Below are positions 9,353 through 19,996 of a DNA stretch of 64,000 bases, piece by piece. Origin of the DNA: Mesostigma viride (Eukaryota > Streptophyta > Mesostigmatophyceae > Mesostigmatales > Mesostigmataceae). The translations under genes and the position numbers were made by a program. The stretch covers positions 1,991,899 to 2,055,898 of the forward strand of contig RPFO01000380.1 of assembly GCA_009746045.1 (NCBI GenBank), written 5' to 3'. The notes beneath the pieces were generated by a model. That model did no database searches, was not told the origin of the DNA, and was given only the letters and a program-made list of their open reading frames with translations. Every line of letters begins with the position of its first letter. Positions within the stretch are counted from its first letter, which is position 1.

Positions 9353-11187
9353 CAGGTGCCACTTCGTGTCTGCCCCATGCGGCTTCGTGCAGCGGCTTGG
9401 ACACTCGCGACTAAGGTGCCCATCCTTGTCGCAAAGGAAGCAGCCCGATTTGCGCGCATCCGTCCTAGTACCCGTCTGTGAGGACGTGCCCCCCCAGCTC
9501 GCGTCGGGGCGGCAGCGTCTTTGTTGCCGCCAGCGGCGTTACCCTGGGTTGCATCATGCGATGAGGCGTTGCGAGACCCCCCTTGGTTCCTGCTAGCACC
9601 GTGGCCGCCTTGCGGGCGCGCTTGTCTTGTGGCAGACGACTCACCCGACTTGGCCTTGGTCAGCGCGTCGACCTTGGCCTGCAGCTCGGCCACCACCGTG
9701 CTTACCGAGATCCGGCCTTGCGCGTGTCGTCGCATCATGGCCCTGACCTCAATGCACAGTGACCGCAATCGCCACGGCTGGCCGTTGGGCGGCGTGGGCA
9801 GCTCCATCTCCTTGGAGCCTAGCGCTTGCAGCCATTTCTGACACGCCAGCTTTTCGGACCAGTCCTCCACTTCGCCGGCGAACTCCATGAGGCGCTCGTA
9901 AGATTGCTCCGGGGTTTCACCCTCGGCTATCTTGAAACTGCGCCACTCACGCTCTGCCTTGATGGTCTCCACCGGGTATTCCTGGCGAAGGAGGCCCCAC
10001 AGTTCCTCGGCAGGGTCGACACCATACATGATGTTGTCATAGTCGGGCTGGCCACGCCCGTCGAAGCCGAACCACACGTCCGTGTGACGCGTGTACAGCG
10101 AGACCTCTCTCCACTGCTCCACCAGCCTAGCCACTCGCCTCAGCGTAAGGCCGTGAAAGAAAAAATGCATGTTGTTCATCACAAACTCATGCATTACAGC
10201 GCCTTGCGTAGTCATGTATTGCAGATCAATCCATGACTTGTACGCGTTGTAGGCCTGCGCCAGCGTGGCCAGATTGCCGGTTGTGGAGAACTTCTCGCGC
10301 ATGTCCACCCGTGGTAGGGTGGGCATCTTCGCGCCTTCCGGTATGAGGCGCACCCTTTGCGGGTACTGCACCCCATCGGCATCCTCCGGCGGTCGCTGAG
10401 CTGCGCGTCCCTGCGCCAGCGTGCTTGGTCGTGCTGCCTCCCGTACTCGGAAAGCCAGCGGCGTGGTTATGTCCTCCATGGGCGGAATGCGCCCGATTGG
10501 CACACTTGACCACCGTGCAGTCGACCCGCCGGTCAGCGCCCCACCGCCTCGCCCAAACGGAATTGAGGCCCCGCCTGGCAGCATGCGTCCTGGTGCACCC
10601 CTGTGTGGGTCCATCGCGCGCGCCAGCCCTGCCCCGTTCTCCTCGTGCAATCCGTCTCGCGCTTGATCGAAAGGCAGGCGCCTGGGCGCCAGCGTATACT
10701 CGCCCCGTGGCTGACCATCCGCCTCACCAAGCAAGTCGTGTTGGGTTAGCGACCCAGCCAAAACCCCCGGTTCCATCGAAGCCCTTCCCGCCGCATTACC
10801 TGAGGTTGGCGGCTGGTCCCGCTCCCTCGGCTCCGCGGCAACACCACTGGGGCCCGGCATCGATGCCTGCCCGTCCCATGGTGTGGACTGCAGATGACGA
10901 CCCTCTACGGCCACCAATCTGTCGGTCACTTCCCGCATCTGCAGCGCCAATTGCTGCTGCAACTGTTGCGACTGTTGCTGCATCTGCGCTTGCATCTGCG
11001 CGAACAGCGCCACCATACTCAGCGGCGCTTCTTGGTCGCGACTCTCACCCACTGCGGGTACGGCGGGAGGAATCCCGCCATTCGACCCCGGAGCGGACGT
11101 GTCGGCATCTGCTCTATTTGCATCTGCCATGGCTCGAGTCTGCGCTCGCGTCAGTGGCATGCACCAGCTGACCGATGGGCAAAACAA
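9352..11187 (-). CDS. Retrotransposon Gag of the DNMT element
   Basis: A 611-residue ORF with a Gln-rich coiled stretch (about residues 65-95), a disordered Pro/Gly/Arg region and a capsid-like helical region (about 290-520) typical of retrotransposon Gag. The CCHC zinc knuckle (CFLCDKDGHLSREC, about 9442-9398) lies in the neighbouring Pol frame, not in this one. The last ~45 residues in the Gag frame are therefore probably not the functional end. The frames meet at a run of seven G on the element strand (plus-strand C7, 9489-9495), so a -1 frameshift there would make Gag-Pol. Another Met (MPLTRAQTR) about ten codons in may be the true start. Confidence 0.85.
   Translation of the reverse strand: MFCPSVSWCMPLTRAQTRAMADANRADADTSAPGSNGGIPPAVPAVGESRDQEAPLSMVALFAQMQAQMQQQSQQLQQQLALQMREVTDRLVAVEGRHLQSTPWDGQASMPGPSGVAAEPRERDQPPTSGNAAGRASMEPGVLAGSLTQHDLLGEADGQPRGEYTLAPRRLPFDQARDGLHEENGAGLARAMDPHRGAPGRMLPGGASIPFGRGGGALTGGSTARWSSVPIGRIPPMEDITTPLAFRVREAARPSTLAQGRAAQRPPEDADGVQYPQRVRLIPEGAKMPTLPRVDMREKFSTTGNLATLAQAYNAYKSWIDLQYMTTQGAVMHEFVMNNMHFFFHGLTLRRVARLVEQWREVSLYTRHTDVWFGFDGRGQPDYDNIMYGVDPAEELWGLLRQEYPVETIKAEREWRSFKIAEGETPEQSYERLMEFAGEVEDWSEKLACQKWLQALGSKEMELPTPPNGQPWRLRSLCIEVRAMMRRHAQGRISVSTVVAELQAKVDALTKAKSGESSATRQARPQGGHGASRNQGGSRNASSHDATQGNAAGGNKDAAAPTRAGGARPHRRVLGRMRANRAASFATRMGTLVASVQAAARSRMGQTRSGT
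9489..9495 (-). promoter_or_regulatory. Candidate -1 frameshift site (G7) between Gag and Pol
   Basis: A seven-G run just upstream of the zinc knuckle, where the Gag frame and the Pol frame both stay open. Moving back one nucleotide here joins the capsid region to the zinc knuckle and Pol. It could also be a sequencing or mutational indel. Confidence 0.5.
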
Positions 11188-11456
11188 GAACCAACAAGCC
11201 TAGGTTTCGCTGAGAAGAAGCAACAACCAAAGGCTTTATAACAGGTGTCAAGGATAACGACTCGACTAGCCTGCCAGAAAAAGACAAGAGCCAGCAAATT
11301 CTGGCTAGTTCTATTTTCTTAAAATCTGTCTCAAGACACTTCCTTTACAAACTGTCAGCCAGGCCGTTCCCTGTACTGCTGATGGTTGCTAAACACTAAA
11401 GCCAACGTCTTGGCTTCGAACAGAAGGAAGCAGACTACCGGGTAGTCTCTTCGAGT
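11188..11456 (-). other. 5' untranslated leader of the DNMT element
   Basis: Noncoding stretch between repeat A1 and the Gag start. It holds a perfect 7-bp stem inverted repeat (GACTACC/GGTAGTC, 11433-11447) close to the A1 boundary. I see no obvious tRNA-complementary primer site beginning TGG next to A1, so the priming mechanism is unclear. Confidence 0.5.
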
Positions 11457-12593
11457 AAAGAAAGGAGGGCTCTCAGCCGAGGACAAGGAACTGTCCCTCG
11501 TGCCTGATAACCACCTTATTGCCTCCCCTGCTATAGAATAATGCTTTCAAAACACATACTTTGCACAGTCTGATGATGAAGCCGCACATGCGGAGTTTAT
11601 TGAGAAAGTTAATACAATTACAACACGTTGATAGTCTCAATATCGATGCACTCCATGCTCACGAGCCCGCAGTTAGGCAGCGCTCCATGACATGCTACCG
11701 GCCTTGCTCCCAAGGAAAGGGAGAAACACGAAGGCCACTAACGAGAGACTCGAAGAGACTACACGCTGCGTGAGAGTCCTCTTCGACTATGAACCAAACC
11801 ATTCGTCATGCCACACGCATGACACACGCCACACTTGTCAGTCCAGCCAGGAATGCCAAAACTATCTTGCTGCCTGAACCATGCGAATAGAAACCGCATT
11901 CCAGTTGCCGTCCTGGCTTTCTACCACACATGCCAACAAAAGCAGGAAGGCATCCCGACAAATCTAAATTGCTACCCTGTTGCCGATCTCATCTCCTAGA
12001 GGCTCCGGCATTTCTGTCCCTGGGAATGTCCGACATTGAGTCACGTCCAGCAAGGTCGAAGCATAATATCCTTCAGACAATCTGCACGCTCACACCTTGC
12101 GTGTGAGTGGCCCAGCAAACATTGCGTCTAATCGTTCCTTTCTAGAAGAAATCCCTTTTTAGGGCTGCCAGCGATTTCGCATTCATTCCAGCGATCTGGC
12201 TCCGCACCGCAAATTGTCCTTTTCCATTTTCTGTCCAGTCCTCATAACGTTGACCCGCTATTCTACACCACAAAGACACCTGGCCTGTCAATAGCCTCGG
12301 CGCTGTTGAAGTCCAGCAGTCCAGCTTCAGCTCCAGCTGTCCACTAACACGCGTATGATCCTCTCGACGCTGCACACTTGTGCTGCCGTCCGCTCAAGTC
12401 AGTGCTGCGCGCCCAGCTGTGCCTGGCCCGGCGCGCGTGCACGTACACTTTCGTCCGCTCTTATGCTGCAAGTGCTAGTGTCCCCCCCCGGTCACTAGCC
12501 TTTGTCGAAAATGCGTAGAAGACAAATTCCTTGCGCACGTCACCGGTCTTGTGCATAGTGGGCGCCCGGATGACATAGCGCGCGTCCGTGACA
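11457..12593 (-). repeat. Split direct repeat copy A1 (5' terminus of the DNMT element)
   Basis: About 1137 bp, nearly identical to 2007-3142. Its outer end GTGACA adjoins the CAGA target duplication. Unlike the left side, no B copy accompanies it. Confidence 0.92.
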
Positions 12594-13577
12594 CAGATAG
12601 CAGAACCTAGGACCTTGCCTGACCCCATCATGCCGTGGGATTCGATCATGATGGATTTTGTAGGACCTTTTAGAAAGAATGATAGGGGCAATGCCCAAAT
12701 CCTTGTGTTCATAGATCGTTTTACTCGTATGTGCCATCTTGTGCCGTGTCCTTTAGAACTCACAGCACGTGATTGCGCACGCCTATACCTCAATAATGTA
12801 TACAGATATCATGGTTTGAGTAGGCAGTTTATTAGTGATAAGGATAAATTATTTACCTCAGATTTTTGGGAGCAGTTTTTCGCTGCCATCGGTACCAAGG
12901 TTACCTACGGTACTGCCTACCACTCCTCCTCCTCTCATTTGGTAGAGCGTCTTAATAGGGTAGTAGAAGAAGCGCTTAGGCACTATGTGAATGGCTCGGG
13001 TAGTGATTGGGAGGATTATTTATGTTTGGTAGAGTTCTCCCTCAACAACTGTCCCCAAGCTGCGCATGGATATACGCCCTTCTTCTTAGATACTGGTAGA
13101 CAGCCTCTTACCCCTACCTCTCTCTTAGCTAGTCCTCTACGGGACAAGGATGATGTGTCCCGAGATACTGTAGAAGGTGTACGGTCCTTACTAGATAGAA
13201 TGAAAACTGCTCATGACCACGCGATCTCAGGGTACCAAAAAGCTCAGTCTAAGTACCTTGATAGGTTGCGTGCCTCCTTAGATAGAAGAGCACCTGAGAT
13301 AGAAATAGGGGATCTAGTATTAGTAGAAGGCCCCCGTGTTGGCCGTTTTGCTCATAAGTTTGAAGCAGAACTTAAGGTCAAACTTAGGCCCGCCTTCTTA
13401 GGACCCTTCCATGTTTTGTCTAGAGTAGGAAATTTCCTATATAAAGTCGATATCCCTACCTCTTGGCAGACACATTCGAACACCTTCCATAGGAGCCAGC
13501 TGAAACTGTACCACCCTAGTACGTTCGCTGGTAGAGAACTAGCGCCTGCCCCTTTATAGAGCATAACCCTGACACTG
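12594..13577 (+). pseudogene. Ty3/gypsy pol, integrase core (element A, continued)
   Basis: Continuation of the interrupted pol. The DDE core shows MMDFVGPF (Asp near 12655), FISDKDKLF (near 12830) and HLVERLNR (Glu near 12945). A GPY/F-type C-terminal region follows (LRPAFLGPFHVL to LKLYHP, near 13385-13510). The open frame (12588-13559) stops at TAG 13557-13559. In the +1 frame it stays open to 13577, where a TIR-bounded segment intervenes. The same frame resumes at 35936 in a chromodomain, so this was one polyprotein. Confidence 0.92.
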
Positions 13578-13643
13578 GGGTGGTCCCACGCGGAATGGGG
13601 TAGATTTTTGCAAGAAAAAAACGCTAGTTTCAATCGTCCGAAA

Positions 13644-16230
13644 ACCGGACATTGCGCCGAAATTCTTGCCGAATTCTTTGCAGCCGAGCGAATTTTCCGC
13701 CGGCCGGACTTTGCGCCAGTGTTATTTAACTTGACCTTTTCCTGCTGTCGCGTGCACTTTGTCCCATGCCTCAGGGACTGAAATTTTCGTAGCGGAAACG
13801 TTTTGGCCGTCACTTCCTTTTGCGCCAAGTGTTGGACTAGAAAATTCGTAACAGAAACTTTTTGGCAGTTGGCGTCACCTCCTTTCGTTCGACTGAAAAT
13901 TCTCTGAAATTCGCTGAATTCGTACCGTAGCCTAATTTTTAGTACCTCGAAGTGACGGGGCACTTACAAATTTGCCCACAAGTACACTTGGCAGCGCGCT
14001 CACTGGGAAAAATTGTACAGCCGCTCGGCGGGCCACTTCAAAATTCGTGCGTGGCCTGCACTAATACAATTCGTCTCCATGGCCAGCTAGCAGCTTTTTA
14101 TTATCAATTCAGGGAATCAACAAACTCTAAAAAAAGTTTGATGGAATCGACAATTTATATTCTGATCATTATATATATTTGCATGTACTAATTGACAAGG
14201 CAATGTGCCTAGAAAAAGGTGCGGGGACAACCTGATGACGGAAATTGTCGAAGTCTTTCGGACTACTACCGTTCCTGCTATCGCGTGCACTTCAGTTCGT
14301 CCGTTGCCTATACCATTTACATAACTTAAATAATAAAATAAAGGTCGCGCTGCAAAAAGAGGCTTCACAACAACCATCACCAACAATACTAGGATCAGAA
14401 TACTAGGAAGAAACCTGATGGCTCTATCTTGACCGCATGCATAGAATAGTCATTCCCTCAATTCAACAAAAAACGACTCACCTTCACTCACCCTCGTTCC
14501 GGGCCACCTCTAGCTTGCTCCTTCATCTTGTGCGTGAACCACCGCAAACATTGACTAGGTGTGCTTTGAAAGAAACCGAGCATGCATGTCAAAGTGTAGA
14601 AAATACATGTCAAAGTGCGCCCCTTCGAACAACAGCAGCAAAATTATAACCCCTGTTGCCGCGGCCCATCCCGTCACATGTGACTTCAAGACGTCCCTCA
14701 TTTGCGACGAGTATTGCAAAGTAGTGTCGTAATCCATCGATGTGTCTGTAATCTGGGGGCCAATTTTTCGCAAGGATAGGTGCTGGTTGTCTCTTTGATA
14801 GGTGGCAATTAGTAATGAAGGAGACCACCCCCAAGCCAGTGGGGGCTCCGTGTGTGACACCCCCAAGCCGGTGGGAGGCATTCACAGTACCCCAGATTCG
14901 GGCCGTGGTGCCCACATACCCCTGTAACTAGGACTTCGATAATAAGCGCCATCCATCCCATCACACTCGACTGTACTGAGTCGGCTTATCAAGGAGACAA
15001 CCAGCGCTGGTATATATTTCCGAATTCAACTCCAATTGGAATACTTGCACTTAAAGCGAAACGAAAATAATTGCAATTGAGGACTCTCTGCAGCTAGACC
15101 CTCGCCCACTTGCTCAACATCGATTCTACCATATGGTGTGTGCAACTTCACACTTAACCTCCCCGTTCTCAACATGCGTGCCTCAACCCCCCTTCCGTTG
15201 GGTTATACCAAACAAACAAAGAATTATTAAGTTGCGCAGCAAGTGCAAGAGTTGTTCGTTAACAAAAAAAACAAGCTACTAATTATTTATTTGCACGGGC
15301 ACAGTAGCACTTGCAGCTAATAAAACGCTATCGTCTAATTCCGAAGGGCCTTTCGGCTAAATCAAAATTAACGATGCGGGCAGTGTGGCCGGAGCTGGAG
15401 ACCTAACGGACATGACAGACCCCTAATGCGTCTGAGGGGACGCACGAGGAGGCAAGGCCGGAAAGTCCTCTGGAACCTTCCCCACCTAATCCGGAGATCC
15501 CGGGGGGCTCACTGTTTGCGGTGAAACATTGGTGGCCTTGGCCTTTGAAGAATAGGGCGCATCGTTCCAAGACATCTGCAGCAAATGATACAAAGCCATG
15601 GAGCAATTTCAAAAGTATCCGTAAGAATCATGTAGACCTGAGAAACAAATTTTTCGCAACCTCCAAGTTGGGAGGGGTCTCGCTGCAGCTAGACCCTTCC
15701 GTGAACGCAAAAAATAAACATCGAATAACTGGGAGGTCTTCCTGCAGCTAGACCCCTCAAATCATACAAAGATGAAACATTGAAGTTGGGAGGGGTCTAG
15801 CTGCAGCTAGACCCTTACAGGAATGCGAAAAAACAACCAATAATTGGGAGGGTCTAGCTGCAGCTAGACCCCTCCCAACTTCAATGTTTCATCTTTGTAT
15901 GATTTGAGGGGTCTAGTTGCAGGAAGACCTCCCAGTTATTCGATGTTTATTTTTTGCGTTCACGGAAGGGTCTAGCTGCAGCGAGACCCCTCCCCAATTC
16001 GAGGTTGTGAAACATGCTTTTGTGCGGGGGTACTTGATTCGTTGAATACTTTCGAAATGCCTCCGTTGCTTTGCATCATTTTTTGTAAATGTTTTCGAGC
16101 GACGCGTCGTAGTACTTACTTACTAGGACTACAGGTGCTTGACGACGGTATGCGTGACTGTTTTTTTGTCGTGTTATGTGAAGCCCGAGACATTGACGGT
16201 AATGAAACTTTTGAAGGATGAGGCGGGCTA
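13644..16230. other. Noncoding interior of the TIR-bounded segment
   Basis: No convincing gene. Short ORFs lack recognisable domains. Contains a fold-back repeat (15669-15996), a copy of the dispersed motif ATCAAGGAGACAACCAGCGC (14988-15007), and two nearby copies of a CCCCCAAGCC-containing sequence (14829-14880). Confidence 0.6.
15669..15996. repeat. Large near-perfect inverted repeat (fold-back, arms ~145 bp)
   Basis: The left arm (about 15669-15813) and right arm (about 15850-15996) are reverse complements with very few differences, separated by about 36 bases. Each arm carries several copies of a self-complementary motif with core CTAGCTGCAGCTAG. A related motif occurs alone near 15088. 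A transcript would fold into a long hairpin. Confidence 0.9.
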
Positions 16231-16245
16231 TTAACCCCTAAATGG

Positions 16246-17774
16246 TCTGGCTGCCGATTTTCCGCCTAAAACTGAGTTACAGCCGACACGTCGGCCCCTT
16301 CTCGGGGGACCAAATGCCGCGAAAACTATTGAGAATTAGGAAAAGTTTAGCTGAGAAGATCGAAAGTTTATAATTTTCCTCACAGCATGGTACTAGGGTT
16401 TGCATACTTCTGACAAAGTTATAGAGGTGTTCTGGCCGGTCAAAGTACAAGGGGTCAGGGTACTTTTTCACGTACAACGTGCATTCCGGAAAACGACGAC
16501 CTGGCCATGGCGGCTTGCGCCCACGCATGGCATTTACGTTTTCGTTCGAATTTTCTGACCAAACTCAGGAAATTGATTTTATACGTCCTAAAGATGATAC
16601 AGGCCAATTTTTGGTTCGCGAGAATGCCATTTTATAGGTGTCGGCAGCGTTCTTGCTGGAAAAAACTGCGATCAGGCCGGACGATAGAAACGTTGACAGC
16701 AATACCTTTCCGGCGTATTTTAAAGGATATATTGGTTTCTTTGTACTTTTTATGATACGTGGTAGTCGTAAACGTGCAAGGGTGGCCAGAAATCGCCGAA
16801 TCCAGCGACCATGCTGCACAACTTTGGTGTTCCGAAATGCGCCATTTTGCGGCCACCGCCTGGGCCAAGGTAACGCCATCCATGCCTGGTAAAGCTTAAT
16901 CATCGTTTTCCTATCGATGTTTGACGTTTATATATACGTTCTAGCTTGTGTAGCACATTCTTTTTGCATTATTCATGCTCTTTCTTGACCCTGGCCTGGC
17001 CCCTTTCTAAAACACCCTTCTTAGATGCTTCCCTCAGTCAGTTGACCTGCCACAGGGTGATGGTGATAAGTTTTAGAGGCTGTATGGGTTTGAATACCTC
17101 CATATATGTTTGTTATACATTTCCCACACACATATTGCATGAGTGTGAGGCAGTTGGCTGGTCTCTGTGGCATCATCAAGCATGTAACCGGTGAGTAGAA
17201 GCTTCCCATTGTCAGCATGTGCCACCAGGTGTGCTGGCCATCACCTGGCAAGCTATAGCAGCTTAGGCCTAGTTTATCCTTGCTAGGGCAGGCTGAAATA
17301 GGCTTAAAATCACTAGTTTGTTGGTGGCTGCCTCCTAGAATGCATGCCTTGCGTAGGGTATCCGTACCACGTTACCTACGTGCATGGACAAGGTGGCACC
17401 TGCACATAGGTGCCATGTAAGGGCAGTGTGATGATGCAGTTATGTTTCCCCATCATTGTGGAAGGGAAATGTATTGTGTGGCATGGTTGGGGGCCATATT
17501 AGTAGGTATTAGTAGGTAGTATGCCCACTCCTACCCCCTTGGTTGCTTTTTACCAACGGTACCCCTATGGGCTGTACTGGGTGTAACTGCTGGTATACCC
17601 ACCCAAATGATGACCCCAATGGCTCAAACTGTTCAGCAACTAATTGTTTATCATCCCTGAAGTGGTAGGTGCCTAGCTCTTACAACATAATTCAAAATGC
17701 ACATTCTACCAAAAATGAAAACGCTCGTCTTGACCCCCCTGACTTTGACGGCAGTTATACATGGCCTACCCTGC
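16246..17774. other. Noncoding interior of the TTAA element
   Basis: Only short overlapping ORFs on both strands (16.5-16.9 kb) with no recognisable domains. Nothing else supported. Confidence 0.5.
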
Positions 17775-17785
17775 ATATATGTAAG

Positions 17786-18583
17786 CTCCACCGCTCCAGT
17801 TTTCTAGGCTGACATGATGAACCGACGGGGGTTCCTGGATTGAGACACGTTTTTTTCTTCATGCACAGCTGAAAAAACCTGCGCCGAGGTGCGGCACCGC
17901 GGCCTACCGTATAGTGATTACTGTCTGCGACACGCCCGGGGCTGGCTGCATCTACCTGTCGGCCAATTGTGACCCGTGGGCTAGGCGAATTTCAATGCGG
18001 CTTTCCCGTTAGTTGTGGCTCCACCGCTCCAGTTTTCTAGGCTGACATGATGAACCGACGGGGGTTCCTGGATTGAGACACGTTTTTTTCTTCATGCACA
18101 GCTGAAAAAACCTGCGCCGAGGTGCGGCACCGCGGCCTACCGTAGTGATTACTGTCTGCGACACGCCCGGGGCTGGCTGCATCTACCTGTCGGCCAATTG
18201 TGACCCGTGGGCTAGGCGAATTTGAATGCGGCTTTCCCGTTAGTTGTGGCTCCACCGCTCCAGTTTTCTAGGCTGACATGATGAACCGACGGGGGTTCCT
18301 GGATTGAGACACGTTTTTTTCTTCATGCACAGCTGAAAAAACCTGCGCCGAGGTGCGGCACCGCGGCCTACCGTAGTGATTACTGTCTGCGACACGCCCG
18401 GGGCTGGCTGCATCTACCTGTCGGCCAATTGTGACCCGTGGGCTAGGCGAATTTGAATGCGGCTTTCCCGTTAGTTGTGGCTCCACCGCTCCAGTTTTCT
18501 AGGCTGACATGATGAACCGACGGGGGTTCCTGGATTGAGACACGTTTTTTTCTTCATGCACAGCTGAAAAAACCTGCGCCGAG
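17786..18583 (+). repeat. Tandem 231-bp monomers (5' promoter-like region of the non-LTR element)
   Basis: Four copies starting near 17786, 18017, 18248 and 18479; the last is partial and runs into the first ORF. Copies are almost identical (one AT-dinucleotide difference and one C/G change noticed). Tandem monomers upstream of ORF1 act as promoters in some other non-LTR elements, so that role is inferred. Short ORFs repeated in each unit are not taken as genes. Confidence 0.9.
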
Positions 18584-19996
18584 GTGCGCGGCCGCGGCCG
18601 CCCCGCGTTGGGGGGCTGCCGCCCCCCAAACCCCCCGCTTGGGGGGCACGCCCCCCAAACCCCCCGCGTCCGCATCTCGCTCTCCCCCCGCGCTTCCGGT
18701 TCCGTTGTTTTACGCACCTCCCCCATGCCTCCTTCACGACGCCGCACCTCCCGGGCGCGGGATGCGCTGCCTAGTGGCGCCCCTGCGCCGCGTCGGTCCT
18801 TACGCATCGCGGCGCACCTGCAGGAGATGGGCGACCTGGACGACGGCGGTCGTGGCGCCCCTGTGCCACTCTCGCTTGTGTGCGAGGTCTGCCACAGTGG
18901 TGAGGATGCCCCCCGTCTCCTTGTGTGTGATTCGTGCCAATGCGGCTGGCACACGCGCTGCTTGGTCCCGCCCCTCTTCCGGCTGCCTCCCCCGGGTCCT
19001 TGGGCGTGCCCTCATTGCGTGGCCCCGCCTCGGCCGTCCCTAGGCTCCCGACGCGCGGCCGTGTCGACCCCGGGATCCCATTCGGCCCGCGCCCCCTCCC
19101 GCAGCCCCTCGCTGGACCCTCTCCTGGGCCTTGCGGCCCTCGTGGAGGGTTCCACACCGTGCTCCCGCTCTCCCCGCGCCGTCACGTCCGGCCCCTCCGC
19201 GGGGTCCCCTGGCCCTGCCCCGCCTAGCTCTGGGGATCCACCTCCGGCCAGCACGGCGGTGGCCACTGACCTGCGTCCTCCTGTGCTTGAGGGGTCCCTG
19301 GCGGCTCTCCTCCCTGAGGCTGTGGGACACCCTGCGGCGACTCCTGTGGTGGGCCCCTGGTCGGCCGCGCTTGGGTCCCACGACTTCTCCGTTTGGCCCC
19401 CCACCAACATTGCGGGCGTCAGCGCGCTCCGGCACGCCACGTTCTCTTGGCTGTATTGCCCCTTGCTGTTGGACGCTGTCGGCTTGCACGCGGCGTTTCC
19501 TACGCTCCCACGGCCCCCTGAATTTAGTGCCCTTGTGGTTCGTGTCCGGCACATGCTGCAGGCAGCCTCCCCCCCTGTCCTTGCCTCCACGCTTTGGGGG
19601 TTTGTCCTCGAGGACTACCATGCCGGCGGCCGCCTGCCTTGGCACCTGCCCGCGGTGCGCCAAGAATGGCTCCTGAATCTGGACGCTCAAGTGGCGCAGG
19701 CGGTGGTGCTCTTTGCTACAGGGCTTGCCGTGCAGGCCCAGCAGGCCGCCCGTGCGACATATCTCGCTGGGGGGGCCACCGACCACGCCTTGCTCGATCG
19801 CCCTCAGCTGCACACGTTTCTTGCCTCTGCCGGGCCCGGCTCGGCCGGCCTTGTTGCGCAGGCCCACGGGCGCTTGACTACGGCGGTCACCCCAGCGCAA
19901 GCCGCCCGCCTGCGCGTTGACTTCGGGGCTCCTGTCACCGTGCACGCCGGCGACCTGGTTCTGTACGATGCGGGGGGGGGCGTGTTCTTGAGCTGA
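18584..19996 (+). CDS. Non-LTR retrotransposon ORF1 with PHD finger
   Basis: A 470-codon open frame; the likely start is the ATG at 18725 (MPPSRRR), because the upstream part is low-complexity and overlaps the tandem monomer. A C4HC3 PHD finger lies at about residues 100-145 of the long frame (CEVC, CDSCQCGWHTRC, CPHC). An Ala/Pro/Ser-rich linker and a helical region of unknown function (about 270-460) follow. The frame ends just after a run of nine G (19972-19980). One frame over, the sequence stays open into the RING segment, so the stop probably reflects an indel or slippage site. PHD fingers usually read histone H3 tails; a role in target choice is inference. Confidence 0.8.
   Translation: MRGRGRPALGGCRPPNPPLGGHAPQTPRVRISLSPRASGSVVLRTSPMPPSRRRTSRARDALPSGAPAPRRSLRIAAHLQEMGDLDDGGRGAPVPLSLVCEVCHSGEDAPRLLVCDSCQCGWHTRCLVPPLFRLPPPGPWACPHCVAPPRPSLGSRRAAVSTPGSHSARAPSRSPSLDPLLGLAALVEGSTPCSRSPRAVTSGPSAGSPGPAPPSSGDPPPASTAVATDLRPPVLEGSLAALLPEAVGHPAATPVVGPWSAALGSHDFSVWPPTNIAGVSALRHATFSWLYCPLLLDAVGLHAAFPTLPRPPEFSALVVRVRHMLQAASPPVLASTLWGFVLEDYHAGGRLPWHLPAVRQEWLLNLDAQVAQAVVLFATGLAVQAQQAARATYLAGGATDHALLDRPQLHTFLASAGPGSAGLVAQAHGRLTTAVTPAQAARLRVDFGAPVTVHAGDLVLYDAGGGVFLS

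Larger units (their letters stand above)
1864..12593 (-). mobile_element. Ty3/gypsy-type retrotransposon carrying a DNA methyltransferase and PHD finger, with split direct repeats
   Basis: Complete minus-strand element of about 10.7 kb inserted into the integrase of element A. It is flanked by CAGA at 1860-1863 and 12594-12597 (up to ACAGAT if the ends are drawn 1-2 nt shorter). On the plus strand it begins TGTCGCG and ends GTGACA, so it has TG...CA termini. In element orientation the order is A1 (12593-11457), gag and pol, PPT, B1 (3287-3145), GC, A2 (3142-2007), B2 (2006-1864). A1 and A2 are about 1.14 kb and nearly identical by eye (one substitution and one C-run length difference noticed). 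B1 and B2 are 143 bp. Near identity and mostly open ORFs suggest a fairly recent insertion. Confidence 0.92.

Noticed and set aside
13352-13963. 203-codon minus-strand ORF
   Set aside because: Overlaps the integrase C-terminus antisense and crosses the TIR junction; no domain.
17786-18583. 231-bp tandem repeats as an independent satellite
   Set aside because: The array starts exactly at the target duplication and runs into ORF1, so it is part of the non-LTR element.
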